Positions 14,329 to 23,120 of a stretch of DNA of 46,539 nucleotides are shown piece after piece (the stretch's first letter is position 1; every line of letters begins with the position of its first letter). Made by a program: the position numbers and the translations under genes. The notes below the pieces were generated by a model. It did no database searches and was not told where the DNA came from. It worked only from the letters and a program-made list of their open reading frames with translations. This stretch comes from an uncultured Collinsella sp. (GTDB lineage: Bacteria; Actinomycetota; Coriobacteriia; Coriobacteriales; Coriobacteriaceae), in NCBI GenBank assembly GCA_900540855.1, contig UQHK01000016.1, positions 1-46,539 of the forward strand, in the 5' to 3' direction.

Positions 14329-15459
14329 CTAGGCGCGGTGCCAGTCGGTCAGGCAGGCATCGAGGGCGGCGATGAGCGCGTCCTTGTCCATGTGACGGCC
14401 GATGATGCACAGGCTCGTCATGCGGTCGCCTGTCTCGTCGTCCCAAATCTGCATGATCTCGGGGTTCTCGTCAATAATCTTCTGCTTCTCGCCCTCGGGC
14501 GCAGAATCGACAAACAGACCGTTCTCCATCAGGCGCATCTGGTGGCCGGCCTGCTCAAACATGTAGCACATGTCCGGATCGCCGGTCTGCCACAGCGGAC
14601 CCTTGACGCGAATGACCTCATCGGGCCACTCCTGCTCAACAAAATCGGTGAACTTCTGCAGGTCAAACGGCTTGCGGCGCGAGTACACAAAGGTCTCGAT
14701 GTCGTACTCGAGCACCTCGGGGTCGTCGTGCTCCTCGGGATGCTCCATGGCCTCGATCCAGGCGGCGGAGTTGTAGGCGCGCATAAAGTCGAAGCGGTCG
14801 GTGTCGAGCAGCTCCTCCATGGGGACCTCGCCGTTTTGAGCCTCGACAATCACGGCGTCCTTCTGCAGGCTGCGCACGATGGCTTTGAGCTCTGCGATCT
14901 GCTCAGGGGTGACGGTGTCAGTCTTATTAAGAATCAGCGTGGAGCAAAACTCGATCTGCTGGATGAGCAGGCTCTCGATGTCATCCTCGTCAATGTCCTC
15001 GGCCAGCAGGTCGCGACCGCCGTTGAACTCGTCGTACATGCGGGCGCAGTCGACCACGGCCACGATGTTGTCGAGCGCGAGCTTGGGCTCGCCGCCCACC
15101 TTGGCCTCGTCGCAGAAGCTCGAGATGGTGTAGGCGATGGGGATAGGCTCGCAAATACCCGAGGCCTCGATGATGATGTAGTCGAACTTGCCCGAATCGG
15201 CGATGCCCTGCAGCTGGTTGGCCAGGTCGTCCGAAAGCGTGCAGCAGATGCAGCCGTTGGTGAGCGGGATGAGGTCGTCGGTCTCGGAAAGGCCGCCGTC
15301 GGCGATAAGGCTGGCGTCGACGTTGATCTCGCCGATATCGTTGACGATCACGGCGGCGCGGATGCCGCCGTCGTTGACGAGGATGTGGTTGAGCAGCGTG
15401 GTCTTGCCGGCACCGAGGTAGCCGGTAAGCATGATGATCTTCACGGGTTTGTTGGGCAT
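14329..15459 (-). CDS. COG0523 (CobW/ZNG1-like) metal-chaperone GTPase
   Basis: 376 aa from MPNKPVKIIM at 15459; AAGGAGG precedes this ATG, so the longer frame is not used. Walker A GYLGAGKT (13-20), the metal-binding CxCC motif as C70-I-C72-C73, and NKTD for guanine binding. The family delivers zinc or other metals to client enzymes in the cytosol. A middle stretch HPEEHDDPE is modestly His/acid-rich, which is common in zinc-linked members. No clear Zur box was seen upstream. Client unknown; the downstream trmL is separated by a strong terminator. Confidence 0.85.
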   Translation of the reverse strand: MPNKPVKIIMLTGYLGAGKTTLLNHILVNDGGIRAAVIVNDIGEINVDASLIADGGLSETDDLIPLTNGCICCTLSDDLANQLQGIADSGKFDYIIIEASGICEPIPIAYTISSFCDEAKVGGEPKLALDNIVAVVDCARMYDEFNGGRDLLAEDIDEDDIESLLIQQIEFCSTLILNKTDTVTPEQIAELKAIVRSLQKDAVIVEAQNGEVPMEELLDTDRFDFMRAYNSAAWIEAMEHPEEHDDPEVLEYDIETFVYSRRKPFDLQKFTDFVEQEWPDEVIRVKGPLWQTGDPDMCYMFEQAGHQMRLMENGLFVDSAPEGEKQKIIDENPEIMQIWDDETGDRMTSLCIIGRHMDKDALIAALDACLTDWHRA

Positions 15460-15545
15460 GTGCCCTCCTTTGTTAGACATGGCTTACAGTTGAATCTTAT
15501 GCCAAACGCCAGCTCTTATACCCACGCGCCGACAAATAACACAGG

Positions 15546-15887
15546 CTACTCCCAGGCTCCCCACACATCGGGACAATAGCCGACGGTGGCCTTTTTGCCG
15601 TTGCGCACGATGGGCTCGGCCAGAACCTGCTGGTTCTCGAGCAGCTTATCGAAACGCTGGCTGGGGGTGAGGTGCTGGATGAGTGCGAGCGTCTCCTCGT
15701 CCTTGGCTTTGGGGTTGAGCAGCTTGTCGATGCCGCCAACCGCCTGCATCACGCTCGTGAGCTCGCCCTTGCTCATCTCCTTTTCCTTAAGGTCGATAAA
15801 CTGCACCTTAATGCGGCGCTCCTTAAAATAGCGCTGGGCCTTCTTGGTATCGAAGGACTTTTTGGTACCGAAGATCTGCACGTTCAT
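15546..15887 (-). CDS. ArsC/Spx-family protein lacking the catalytic cysteine
   Basis: 113 aa, thioredoxin-fold ArsC/Spx/YffB family. The N terminus reads IFGTKKSFDTKKAQRYFKER. In relatives (YffB: GIKNCDTIKKA) the position of S11 is the active-site cysteine; here the codon is TCC. The remaining family marks are present: QFIDLKEKEMSKGEL, LLNP, and the terminal PIVRNGKKATVGY. It has no other cysteine near the pocket, so reductase activity is not expected. Other roles (binding partner, Spx-like) are possible. Start ATG 15887; the Shine-Dalgarno site is weak. It probably follows the flavoprotein gene in one transcript (17-base gap). Confidence 0.75.
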   Translation of the reverse strand: MNVQIFGTKKSFDTKKAQRYFKERRIKVQFIDLKEKEMSKGELTSVMQAVGGIDKLLNPKAKDEETLALIQHLTPSQRFDKLLENQQVLAEPIVRNGKKATVGYCPDVWGAWE

Positions 15888-15904
15888 TGTTTGGTTCCGC
15901 CGTT

Positions 15905-16528
15905 CTACCTGATGAAGTTGGTCCTAGCGCGATCGGCCTTGGGGGCTTCGATGCCGGCGGACTTTCCCGTCTCAATGCAACGCAGTAGCCAGGCCATGTT
16001 TTTGCCGATGTTTCGCATGGTGGCGAGGCCCTCGGCGTCCTGGGCGGCCTCACCCGGCATGGCACCAAAGACGTTGTTCCAGTAGGTGGACGCTACCACG
16101 GGCATCTGGTTGATGGTGAAGTACTTGTTGAGCACGTCGAAGGTGGTCGACGTGCCGCCGCGGCGGGCAACGGCGACAGCGGCGCCCGGCTTGTGCGCAA
16201 AGGCCTTGCTGCCTGCATAGAATGCGCGGTCGAGTGCCGAGAGGATGCGTCCGCTGGGGTGCGCATAGTAGACGGGCGAGCCAAAGACAAAGCCGTCTGC
16301 CTGCTCGGCAGCGGCAATCAACTCGTTGACCACATCGTCGTCAAAGGTGCAACGGCAATCGAGCTTGCCGCACTGGCCGCAACCGATGCAATCGCGAATA
16401 GGCTTGGCGCCCAGCTGAAACATCTCGGCATCGATGCCTTCGGCGTTGAGCTGCTCGGCGACCTCGGCGAGTGCGCGGGCCGTGTTGCCGTTTGCCTTGG
16501 GGCTGCCATTGACCAAAAGAACCTTCAT
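15905..16528 (-). CDS. NADPH-dependent FMN reductase / iron-sulfur flavoprotein-like
   Basis: 207 aa from ATG 16528, six bases after GGGAG (the preceding GTG at 16531 is too close). Flavodoxin-fold: VLLVNGSPKANGNT binds FMN phosphate, GSPVYYAHPSG binds the isoalloxazine region. A compact cysteine cluster, CIGCGQCGKLDCRC (about 47-60), follows the CX2CX2CX4C pattern of iron-sulfur flavoproteins that hold a 4Fe-4S cluster. The electron partner is unknown. Likely first gene of a two-gene unit with the ArsC-like protein. Confidence 0.8.
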   Translation of the reverse strand: MKVLLVNGSPKANGNTARALAEVAEQLNAEGIDAEMFQLGAKPIRDCIGCGQCGKLDCRCTFDDDVVNELIAAAEQADGFVFGSPVYYAHPSGRILSALDRAFYAGSKAFAHKPGAAVAVARRGGTSTTFDVLNKYFTINQMPVVASTYWNNVFGAMPGEAAQDAEGLATMRNIGKNMAWLLRCIETGKSAGIEAPKADRARTNFIR

Positions 16529-16589
16529 CACAAACTCCCTCTGCTGTCGGTGACTTCTGCGGAGGATTATCGCACGAGCGGGCAGATGG

Positions 16590-16636
16590 CGTGGGGCGCG
16601 ATGCGAAACGGCTTGTGTTTCACATCGCGCCCCACG
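16590..16636. terminator. Hairpin between the flavoprotein and GGDEF genes
   Basis: CGTGGGGCGCGATG (16590-16603) pairs with CATCGCGCCCCACG (16623-16636), 14 bp. No T-run on either side, so its strength as a terminator is uncertain. Confidence 0.5.
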
Positions 16637-16639
16637 ACG

Positions 16640-18169
16640 CTAGTCCAGCTTGGTGCCCGGTACCTGCGGCGCCTCTTTAATCAGCGCATTGAGCTCGTTC
16701 AAAATGGAAACGGGCTGTCGGTCGACGGCGTCCAGATGAAGCGTCGCCACGCGAAGGGGTGGTTGATATTCAAATGAGCCGAGGAGCACGGGCGACCCCA
16801 AGAACCGCTCGATTTCGTCTGCAACCGCATCGGTCTCTTCGGGATCAAGCTCGTCAAAGAGCGCCACGAACATCGGCCCCGTCGAGCGGAACAGACGACC
16901 CTTGCCGCGCGAACAATCCATGAGGCAGGCGGCAGTTTCTGCCAAAACGCGATCGCCCGCATCAAAGCCATAACGGGCATTGACCTCGGCGATATCGTCA
17001 ACCTTAATGGCAATAAAGCCCGCCATGCGCGCCACGCGGCGCATTTCGCCAATGGCGTTGACCAGGGCGTGGATATCGCCCAGGCCGGTCACGGAATCGG
17101 TCGCATCTGCCAAGCTTCGGTTGACGACAATGCCCACGTACATGTTGGGCTCGGTATCGGTGCCGTCCAGGCGGTAGCCCGTGCAGTCGCAAAGCGCGTA
17201 TTTTCCGGCGGTATTTATGACGCGATACTGCATGCAGTGGAAGTGCCACGTGCCGTTTACCACCATATCGAGCTCGGCACGTACGTTGTCGCGGTCCTCG
17301 GGGTGAACACGGGCAAGCCATATATCGAGCGAGTTGTAGGGATGCTGGGAGGGTAGGTCAAAATCGCGCACGGCATTAACCGACCATTGCGATTCGCCGG
17401 TGTCGAGGTTAATGATGAACGGATAGCGTGTCTCGGAGCTCATGGAGATCGCTTGGAACACCCGGTCGTTGCAGAGAGGCTCATCGGCGACCGGGTGTTG
17501 CGGCACGCTGTCTTCTTCTGGCTGTTGTACACGGTGCATGAGCTTGTAGCGATACATTTTGCGGTCGGCGTCCTTTGTCATCTGGCGACGCGTATCGCCT
17601 GCAAGCGGGTCGACGCGCGAGCAGCCAAAGCTAAAGCTGGCGGTCATGGGCGCCTTGCCGTCCGATGTTGCCTCGATAAGATTGGCACGCGTCCGCTCCA
17701 GGCGCTGCTCGAGCTCGGCTTCGTCTGTCGTGGGGGATATAAGTACAAATTCGTCTCCACCGATACGGAACAGCAGGTCATCGGGCTCCATTGTCTCGGT
17801 GAGTGCACGGCAGATGCTCAGGATGTAGCGATTGCCCTCGGTGTGGCCAAACTTATCGTTGCAATGCTTGAGGTGGTCGATATCGATATAGGCGCAGGTG
17901 AAGGGGGTGCCTTTGCGCCAGAGCTGATCGACATGGCGGTCGAGTCCGCCACGGTTGCCAAGATTGGTGAGCGAGTCGATATAGGCGCCGCGCTCAAGCA
18001 GCTCGCGTTCTTGCTGCAGGATGGCAAATGTCTTCTGTAGCTGATCGCCGATGGCGCACAGCTCCGGGGGCAGCGCGGTAACATCGAGCTCGGCGGTCGA
18101 GACCCCGCTCGCAAGTCGCTGAAGATAGGAGATAATCGATTGCTCGCCCAGGCGATACGACTCGTTCAT
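16640..18169 (-). CDS. Diguanylate cyclase: GGDEF - PAS - degenerate GGDEF
   Basis: 509 aa from MNESYRLGEQ at 18169, behind AAGGAGG. An N-terminal helical stretch is followed by a GGDEF domain with intact RIGGDEF at about 135-141, DIDHLKHCND and the AYIDSLTNLGNRGG lead. The inhibitory RxxD site is not present (EPDD instead). A PAS domain (about 245-345) and a second GGDEF-like domain without the active motif (STGPMFV) complete it. It should make c-di-GMP. No transmembrane segment, so it acts in the cytosol. Paralog of the next gene on the same strand. Confidence 0.8.
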   Translation of the reverse strand: MNESYRLGEQSIISYLQRLASGVSTAELDVTALPPELCAIGDQLQKTFAILQQERELLERGAYIDSLTNLGNRGGLDRHVDQLWRKGTPFTCAYIDIDHLKHCNDKFGHTEGNRYILSICRALTETMEPDDLLFRIGGDEFVLISPTTDEAELEQRLERTRANLIEATSDGKAPMTASFSFGCSRVDPLAGDTRRQMTKDADRKMYRYKLMHRVQQPEEDSVPQHPVADEPLCNDRVFQAISMSSETRYPFIINLDTGESQWSVNAVRDFDLPSQHPYNSLDIWLARVHPEDRDNVRAELDMVVNGTWHFHCMQYRVINTAGKYALCDCTGYRLDGTDTEPNMYVGIVVNRSLADATDSVTGLGDIHALVNAIGEMRRVARMAGFIAIKVDDIAEVNARYGFDAGDRVLAETAACLMDCSRGKGRLFRSTGPMFVALFDELDPEETDAVADEIERFLGSPVLLGSFEYQPPLRVATLHLDAVDRQPVSILNELNALIKEAPQVPGTKLD

Positions 18170-18207
18170 GATGGATAACCTCCTTGGGCACAACAGTGGT
18201 TTGTATC

Positions 18208-18238
18208 ATATCCCCAATTTGGTTTGGATTGGGGATAT
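18208..18238. promoter_or_regulatory. Palindrome before the GGDEF gene
   Basis: ATATCCCCAAT (18208-18218) and ATTGGGGATAT (18228-18238): a perfect 11-bp inverted repeat with a 9-nt spacer, 39 bases upstream of the start codon. It is either an operator or an attenuating hairpin. Confidence 0.5.
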
Positions 18239-18249
18239 AAGTTAGCCAA

Positions 18250-18337
18250 TGGGGACAAAACACCCCTTCGGCGGTGGCGTTTTTGGGGCGTAGGCTGGCT
18301 CATGGGGACAAACGTCCCCCTCGGTGTCAGCGTTTTG
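18250..18337. repeat. Tandem GGGGACAAA repeat (family 3)
   Basis: Two units about 53 bases apart, TGGGGACAAAACACCCC at 18250 and TGGGGACAAACGTCCCC at 18303, each continuing TCGG.G....GCGTTTT. The second contains a GGGGAC/GTCCCC hairpin. It shares the GGGACA core with repeat families 1 and 2. It fills the gap after the GGDEF-EAL gene. Confidence 0.55.
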
Positions 18338-18349
18338 CGCACGAGCGTA

Positions 18350-21067
18350 TTAGTTGTTGTCGCCACCATCGAGTAACGCCTCAAAATCCTTTGCCGGCAT
18401 GGGACGGTAGTAGAGGAAGCCCTGAGCGTAGCGGGCGCCCATTTGGCGCAGCATGTTTGCCTGCTCATTTGTCTCGATGCCTTCGACCACAACGGGCAGA
18501 TGGAGCGACTGCGCCATCTCGAGCATTGATGAAATGATTTGCACGCTGCGGCCTTGATCGCCGTCGACGGGCACAAACGTGCGGTCGAGCTTGATGACGT
18601 CGACGTTGACGTTCTTGAGCATCGCGAGCGTGGACTGGCCGGTGCCAAAATCGTCCATGTAGGTCGAGAAGCCGCGGTTGTGCAGGTCGGCCGTCAGCTT
18701 ATCCACAGCTTCGGACTCTCCCGTATAAGCCGTCTCGGTGATCTCGATGCGCATGAGCTCGGGCGGCAGATTGTATTGGTCGGCGAGTGCCCCCATATGC
18801 TCGGCAACGTCGCAGGCAAGGATATCCACGCGCGACACGTTGAGCGAGATCGGAACCACGCGAAGCCCTCGATCGATGCGCCCGCGCAGCCACGAGGCAA
18901 CGCCCTGCCAAACGTATTTGTCGAGCGTCACCACAAAACCGCTTTCCTCGAGAGCGGGGATAAAGGTGACGGGTGAAATGAGGGAGCCATCCTTGTCAAT
19001 CCAGCGCGTGAGCGCTTCGGCGCCAGTGATCTCGCCGGTTTCCATGTCGACCTGGGGCTGCAGGTAGTAGGTAATGCGGCCGTTTGAGAGCGCATACTGG
19101 AATTCGGTCAGCGTGCGGTGGAACGAGATTTCGCGCTCGTACTCCTCGGGGCGGAAAATGGCAATGCGCTCCTTAAAGTCGTTTTTTGCACGCCGATTGG
19201 TAAACATGGCCTTGGCCTGCGCATCGATGGTGATTTCCTCGTTGGAGTCGATGGGGTAGACGCCCATGGACGGCCAGAAACCCACGCCGTCATCATGCTT
19301 GGCCACGGCCTCACGAACGCTGTTATAGATTTGATGGACGGTGTCGTGCTCAAAGGGGATGAGTATGCAAAAGTCGTCTTGGCCCCAGTATCCTGCGACG
19401 CCCATGTCGGCATTTTCGATGTCCTTGAGGACCGTGCCCACATCGGCGAGCATGCGGTCGCCCTCGGCCTGTCCGTGCCATTCGTTGAACAGTCGCATGT
19501 GTCCCATGTCGACGGTGGCGATACACCAAGCGCCGTCGCGCCTTGTCTGGAGAAATGCGTTGGCGCGTCGCATAAACTCGCTGGGTCGACAGAGGCCCGT
19601 GAGCATATCGATGCGCTCGGCGATAGCGCTTTTGCGCTCTATCTCGGGTATGGGGAGGCTGTCGTTGGGAACAAGTCCGCCGGCCGTGCGAAGGCGACGG
19701 TCGAGTTCGCCTAAAACGGCGGTCGCTTGGTTGGCTAGGCGCTCGTAGAAGGCCGGGACGACAAGACAGACGGGAGTAATGGTATCGCCCGCGATTCGAA
19801 CGGGAGCGAAAACGGCCTCTTTTAGATGATGGACCAGTTGCTCGAACGCCTCATGGTCCAAATCGTTGCTGAGCACGACGAACTGGACGCTTCGTGAGCG
19901 GTAGACGCGACTCCTGCCACGGGTGATCGACAGCATACGGCCTGCGTATTCGGCAAGCATGTTGTCGACAGCCTCGGCCCCGTAGAGCTCGTTGAGCTTT
20001 GTCGTGCCGCGAACGCGCACCGCTATAAGCCCCGTCTCGCAACAGTCGCGACGGCAGGCATCGATAGCGTTGAGCAACATGCGCTGCGTTCCAAGGCCCG
20101 TGGCGGCGTCGACGGTCTCGGCAAGCGAGTGGTTGACGAGCTCGCCGACATAGAGCGAGGGGACATTTCCGTCGCCGTCGATACGAAACCCGCGAGCACG
20201 GCAGAGAACGTAGTCGCCGGTGGCGTTGCGCACGCGGTATTGCATGACGCGACGGTGCTTGGAGCCGTTATAGATCTGGTCGATATCGTCGCTATAGGCC
20301 TCGAGGTCATCGGGATGGACGCGCGTTTTCCAGTAATCGCGGCAGTTGTCTATATGCTCCGAAGGAAGGCCAAGATCGCGCATAGCGCCTTGTGACCAAA
20401 GGGTGCGATGTTTGTCCAGGTTCTCGATAAAGAAATAGCGGCCTTCGTTGAGCATCGAAAGGGCGTCGAAAATGCGATCGCTAACTTCGAAGTCGTCGGC
20501 GTGGACTTGCGTGATATTGCGTCGATCAAGGTGCACGGCATGGCGCAGCTTGTAGTCGTACATGCGATGGTCGGCATCGAGCGTCATGCGATTGGAGGCT
20601 TCGCCCAGGGCGGGGTCGGCGTGTGACACTCCGTAGCTAAACGAGTGAGGCATCTCGGAATCGTTATTTTTGAGCAGGACCTCTCGACAGTGCTCCAGAC
20701 GTTCGGCAAGGTCATCCTCGGTCGCGATTGTGGACAGGATGGCAAACTCGTCGCCTCCCAGGCGAAATGCCGCCTCGTCCACCTTCATATACAGCTTGAG
20801 ATAGAGGCTCACCTGCAAGATATAGCGGTTGCCCTCGTCGTGTCCAAAGATGTCGTTGCAGTGCTTAAGGTTATCGATGTCGATAAACGCCATGGTTACG
20901 GGCAATTCCTGCTCCCAGATTTCCTCTAGGGAACGGGTAAAGCCGCCGCGGTTGCCAAGACCGGTGAGCTCGTCGGTAAAGGCAGTCCTGATCAGATCGT
21001 CCTGACGCTCGAGTAGGTCGCGGATGGTCTTTTCGAGCGTCTCGGTGTAATTGCTGGCGATATCCAT
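18350..21067 (-). CDS. c-di-GMP turnover protein: GGDEF - PAS - two degenerate GGDEF - EAL
   Basis: 905 aa from MDIASNYTETLEK at 21067. The frame allows an earlier GTG at 21124; neither has a strong Shine-Dalgarno, so the start is uncertain. First GGDEF intact (FRLGGDEF), PAS like that of the neighbouring paralog (ENLDKHRTLW...), then two GGDEF-like domains without the motif (SRSVQFV and WGQDDF). The EAL domain keeps EALTRW, SLNVSR, EITETA, DDFGTG, IKLDR and VVEGIET, so phosphodiesterase activity is expected. Synthesis and breakdown domains in one protein usually mean signal-dependent switching through the PAS domain. Cytosolic, as no membrane segments are seen. Confidence 0.8.
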   Translation of the reverse strand: MDIASNYTETLEKTIRDLLERQDDLIRTAFTDELTGLGNRGGFTRSLEEIWEQELPVTMAFIDIDNLKHCNDIFGHDEGNRYILQVSLYLKLYMKVDEAAFRLGGDEFAILSTIATEDDLAERLEHCREVLLKNNDSEMPHSFSYGVSHADPALGEASNRMTLDADHRMYDYKLRHAVHLDRRNITQVHADDFEVSDRIFDALSMLNEGRYFFIENLDKHRTLWSQGAMRDLGLPSEHIDNCRDYWKTRVHPDDLEAYSDDIDQIYNGSKHRRVMQYRVRNATGDYVLCRARGFRIDGDGNVPSLYVGELVNHSLAETVDAATGLGTQRMLLNAIDACRRDCCETGLIAVRVRGTTKLNELYGAEAVDNMLAEYAGRMLSITRGRSRVYRSRSVQFVVLSNDLDHEAFEQLVHHLKEAVFAPVRIAGDTITPVCLVVPAFYERLANQATAVLGELDRRLRTAGGLVPNDSLPIPEIERKSAIAERIDMLTGLCRPSEFMRRANAFLQTRRDGAWCIATVDMGHMRLFNEWHGQAEGDRMLADVGTVLKDIENADMGVAGYWGQDDFCILIPFEHDTVHQIYNSVREAVAKHDDGVGFWPSMGVYPIDSNEEITIDAQAKAMFTNRRAKNDFKERIAIFRPEEYEREISFHRTLTEFQYALSNGRITYYLQPQVDMETGEITGAEALTRWIDKDGSLISPVTFIPALEESGFVVTLDKYVWQGVASWLRGRIDRGLRVVPISLNVSRVDILACDVAEHMGALADQYNLPPELMRIEITETAYTGESEAVDKLTADLHNRGFSTYMDDFGTGQSTLAMLKNVNVDVIKLDRTFVPVDGDQGRSVQIISSMLEMAQSLHLPVVVEGIETNEQANMLRQMGARYAQGFLYYRPMPAKDFEALLDGGDNN

Positions 21068-21311
21068 GCTGTAAGCGGCTTCCTGAGGTCGGGGTGTATT
21101 GCGTCGGGCGAGCTCGTTGTACACACGCGTTGCTGCTCAACGCTTTGCGTGTATCCAGGCCCCCGCCTTGCTGCGTCGCTGGTTTAATATGTCGGTCCGT
21201 GTTCGCTGCTGATAACTATTGAGTAGTATAAACAACAATAGAGGATTGTATATGGGTGCCCCTGCTGCGGGCGGCTATTATTCGCCAATCGGTAGCGTGA
21301 CGATGCGATGC

Positions 21312-21355
21312 TCGATATAAATGCGACTGAGTCGATATATGTTGGCGGGTATACT
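21312..21355 (+). promoter_or_regulatory. Phased TCGATATA repeat and -10-like box before the patatin gene
   Basis: TCGATATA at 21312 and 21332, exactly 20 bp apart, followed by TATACT (21350-21355). These lie in the 324-base gap 21068-21391 between divergent genes. The rest of the gap is A/T-rich and shows no supported gene; it should also contain the promoter of the GGDEF-EAL gene. Confidence 0.35.
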
Positions 21356-21391
21356 TGTCCCGCTTTAAAACACGGGAACGGAGATGGTCGC

Positions 21392-22261
21392 ATGGCACAG
21401 CCAGACACGACGCGCACGGTGGGGCTTGCGCTCGAGGGAGGCGGCTACCGCGGTATGTATACGGCGGGCGTGCTCGACGTATGGATGGAGCACGGCTTAA
21501 CCTGCGACCATATGGTGGGTGTCTCGGCGGGCGCGGCGTTTGGCTACAACTTTAAATCGCGCCAGATCGGCCGCGCCATTCGCTACAACAAGGCCTATTG
21601 CGCCGACAAGCGCTATGCGAGCGTGACGAGCTGGTTGCGAACCGGCGATATGTTCAATGCCGAGTTTGCCTATCATGAGGTACCCATCGAGCGCGATCCC
21701 ATCGATCTGGAGGCATATCGCGCCTGCCCCATGCGGTTTACGTGCGTATGTACCGATCTTAAGACGGGGCAGGCCGTCTACCATGACCTGCCCTATGGCG
21801 ACGAGCGCGATATTGAGTGGATCCGGGCGTCGTCGGCGATTCCCGTGGCGACGCGTCCTGTTGCCATCGAGGGTCGTAAGTACTTGGATGGCGGTGTTGC
21901 CGATTCCATTCCCAGCGCTTGGCTGTTTGCGCAGGGCTATGATCGCAACGTGGTGGTGCTGACGCAGCCGGCAGGCTTTGTAAAGCAGCCCAATAGCGTG
22001 ATGCCTATGCTGCGTCGCGTGTATCGTCACTATCCGGAGTTTGTTGCGGCGCTTGAGCATCGGCACGAGGTCTACAATGCCACGCTCGATGACCTGGCGC
22101 GTCGCGAGGCCGCTGGCGAGATCTTTGTGGTGCGGCCGAGCGAATCGGTGAAGGTGCCGTCGCTGTGCCGCGAGCCCGATGAGCTCGAGCGCATCTATCA
22201 GATCGGCCGTCGCGATGCGGAGGCGACGCTGCCGGCGCTGGAAGCGTATCTGGCGGGGTAA
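21392..22261 (+). CDS. Patatin-like phospholipase
   Basis: 289 aa from ATG 21392, behind GGAGAT. Oxyanion loop EGGGYRGMYTAG (about 16-27), nucleophile elbow GVSAG (Ser near 48), and the catalytic Asp motif YLDGGVADSIP, which together make the Ser-Asp dyad of patatins. Length and the C-terminal region fit the bacterial YjjU-like group. These enzymes hydrolyse acyl chains from lipids. There is no signal peptide, so it is expected to be cytoplasmic. Upstream the frame is open but lacks family sequence. Confidence 0.85.
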   Translation: MAQPDTTRTVGLALEGGGYRGMYTAGVLDVWMEHGLTCDHMVGVSAGAAFGYNFKSRQIGRAIRYNKAYCADKRYASVTSWLRTGDMFNAEFAYHEVPIERDPIDLEAYRACPMRFTCVCTDLKTGQAVYHDLPYGDERDIEWIRASSAIPVATRPVAIEGRKYLDGGVADSIPSAWLFAQGYDRNVVVLTQPAGFVKQPNSVMPMLRRVYRHYPEFVAALEHRHEVYNATLDDLARREAAGEIFVVRPSESVKVPSLCREPDELERIYQIGRRDAEATLPALEAYLAG

Positions 22262-22269
22262 GGGTCGCA

Positions 22270-22381
22270 TGCGGAAAGTTCATCCTGGAATATGCGTTCA
22301 GACTGGGATGCAGTTTCCCACTGGCTCTCTATACGGAAAGCGCATCCCAGAATGGACGTCCAAACTGGGATGCGCTTTCCG
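22270..22381. repeat. Tandem palindromic repeat CGGAAAG...CTTTCCG
   Basis: Unit 2 is a perfect 17-bp stem, CGGAAAGCGCATCCCAG (22334-22350) with CTGGGATGCGCTTTCCG (22365-22381), loop 14 nt. Unit 1 (22272-22319) is a decayed version with the same ends. The pair lies between convergent genes, so it may also stop transcription. REP-like in layout but unrelated to the GGGACA families. Confidence 0.7.
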
Positions 22382-22424
22382 CTCTTGAAGATATGAGGCT
22401 GCGGAGCAGCTGCTCAGCCTATGC

Positions 22425-23120
22425 CTATGCCTGCTGCCAGGTGTCGACGAGCTCCTTGGCTGCGGCGTGGGGGTCGTCGGCGCTGCAGACGGCGCTCACC
22501 ACAAAGAAGCCATCGACGCCGGTGGCCTTAAGCTGCGGCAGGTCGGCCGTCTTGACGCCGCCGCCCACCACGATGGGCACGGGGCTTGCCGCATGGAGGG
22601 CGGCCAGGTCCTCAAAGCTCTTGGTGATGATGGAGCCATCGGCTGCGCGTCCGCAGTCGCGCTTGGTCTCGGTCTCGTGGAGCGGGCCGATGCCCAGGTA
22701 GTCGACTAGGCTCATGTCGGCGGTCTTGACGTACTCGAGCATCTCTTCGCAGCGGGCCGAAAGGCCCACGATGGCATCGGGGCCCAAAAGTTTGCGGCAG
22801 ACCTCGACGGGGATGTCGCTCTGGCCCACGTGCACGCCGTCGACAGCGATGCCCTGCTCGCGTGCGGCGAGCACGCAGTCAAGGCGGTCGTCGATCAGCA
22901 GCGCGATCTGCCCGGTTTTGCCGGCCTGAGCGATAGCCTTTGCGGCGTCGCCCGTCAGCGCGATGATCTCGCGGGCGCTTGCCACCTTGGAGCGCACTTG
23001 GATGCAGGTAAAGCCGGCGTCGAGTGCCTGGGCCACCACATCGCCCACGGGGCGTCCGAGCGTGTTTTCGGGGCCGAGTACCAGATAGGCCGAGATATCA
23101 AGGTTGTCGCGGATGCTCAT
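22425..23120 (-). CDS. thiE: Thiamine-phosphate synthase
   Basis: 231 aa. Joins HMP-PP and thiazole phosphate to thiamine phosphate. TIM-barrel marks: CIQVRSK, LLIDDRLD, GVHVGQSD, IVGLSA, DYLGIGPL..T.TK and PIVVGGGV for the phosphate site. AGGAGG precedes ATG 23120. It overlaps the preceding gene by 4 bases (ATGA), so the two are translationally coupled. Last gene of the riboswitch-controlled thiM operon. Confidence 0.92.
   Translation of the reverse strand: MSIRDNLDISAYLVLGPENTLGRPVGDVVAQALDAGFTCIQVRSKVASAREIIALTGDAAKAIAQAGKTGQIALLIDDRLDCVLAAREQGIAVDGVHVGQSDIPVEVCRKLLGPDAIVGLSARCEEMLEYVKTADMSLVDYLGIGPLHETETKRDCGRAADGSIITKSFEDLAALHAASPVPIVVGGGVKTADLPQLKATGVDGFFVVSAVCSADDPHAAAKELVDTWQQA

Noticed and set aside
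13582..15579. 665-aa plus-strand open frame
   Set aside because: Covers trmL and the COG0523 gene in antisense; both of those show complete family motifs and terminators.
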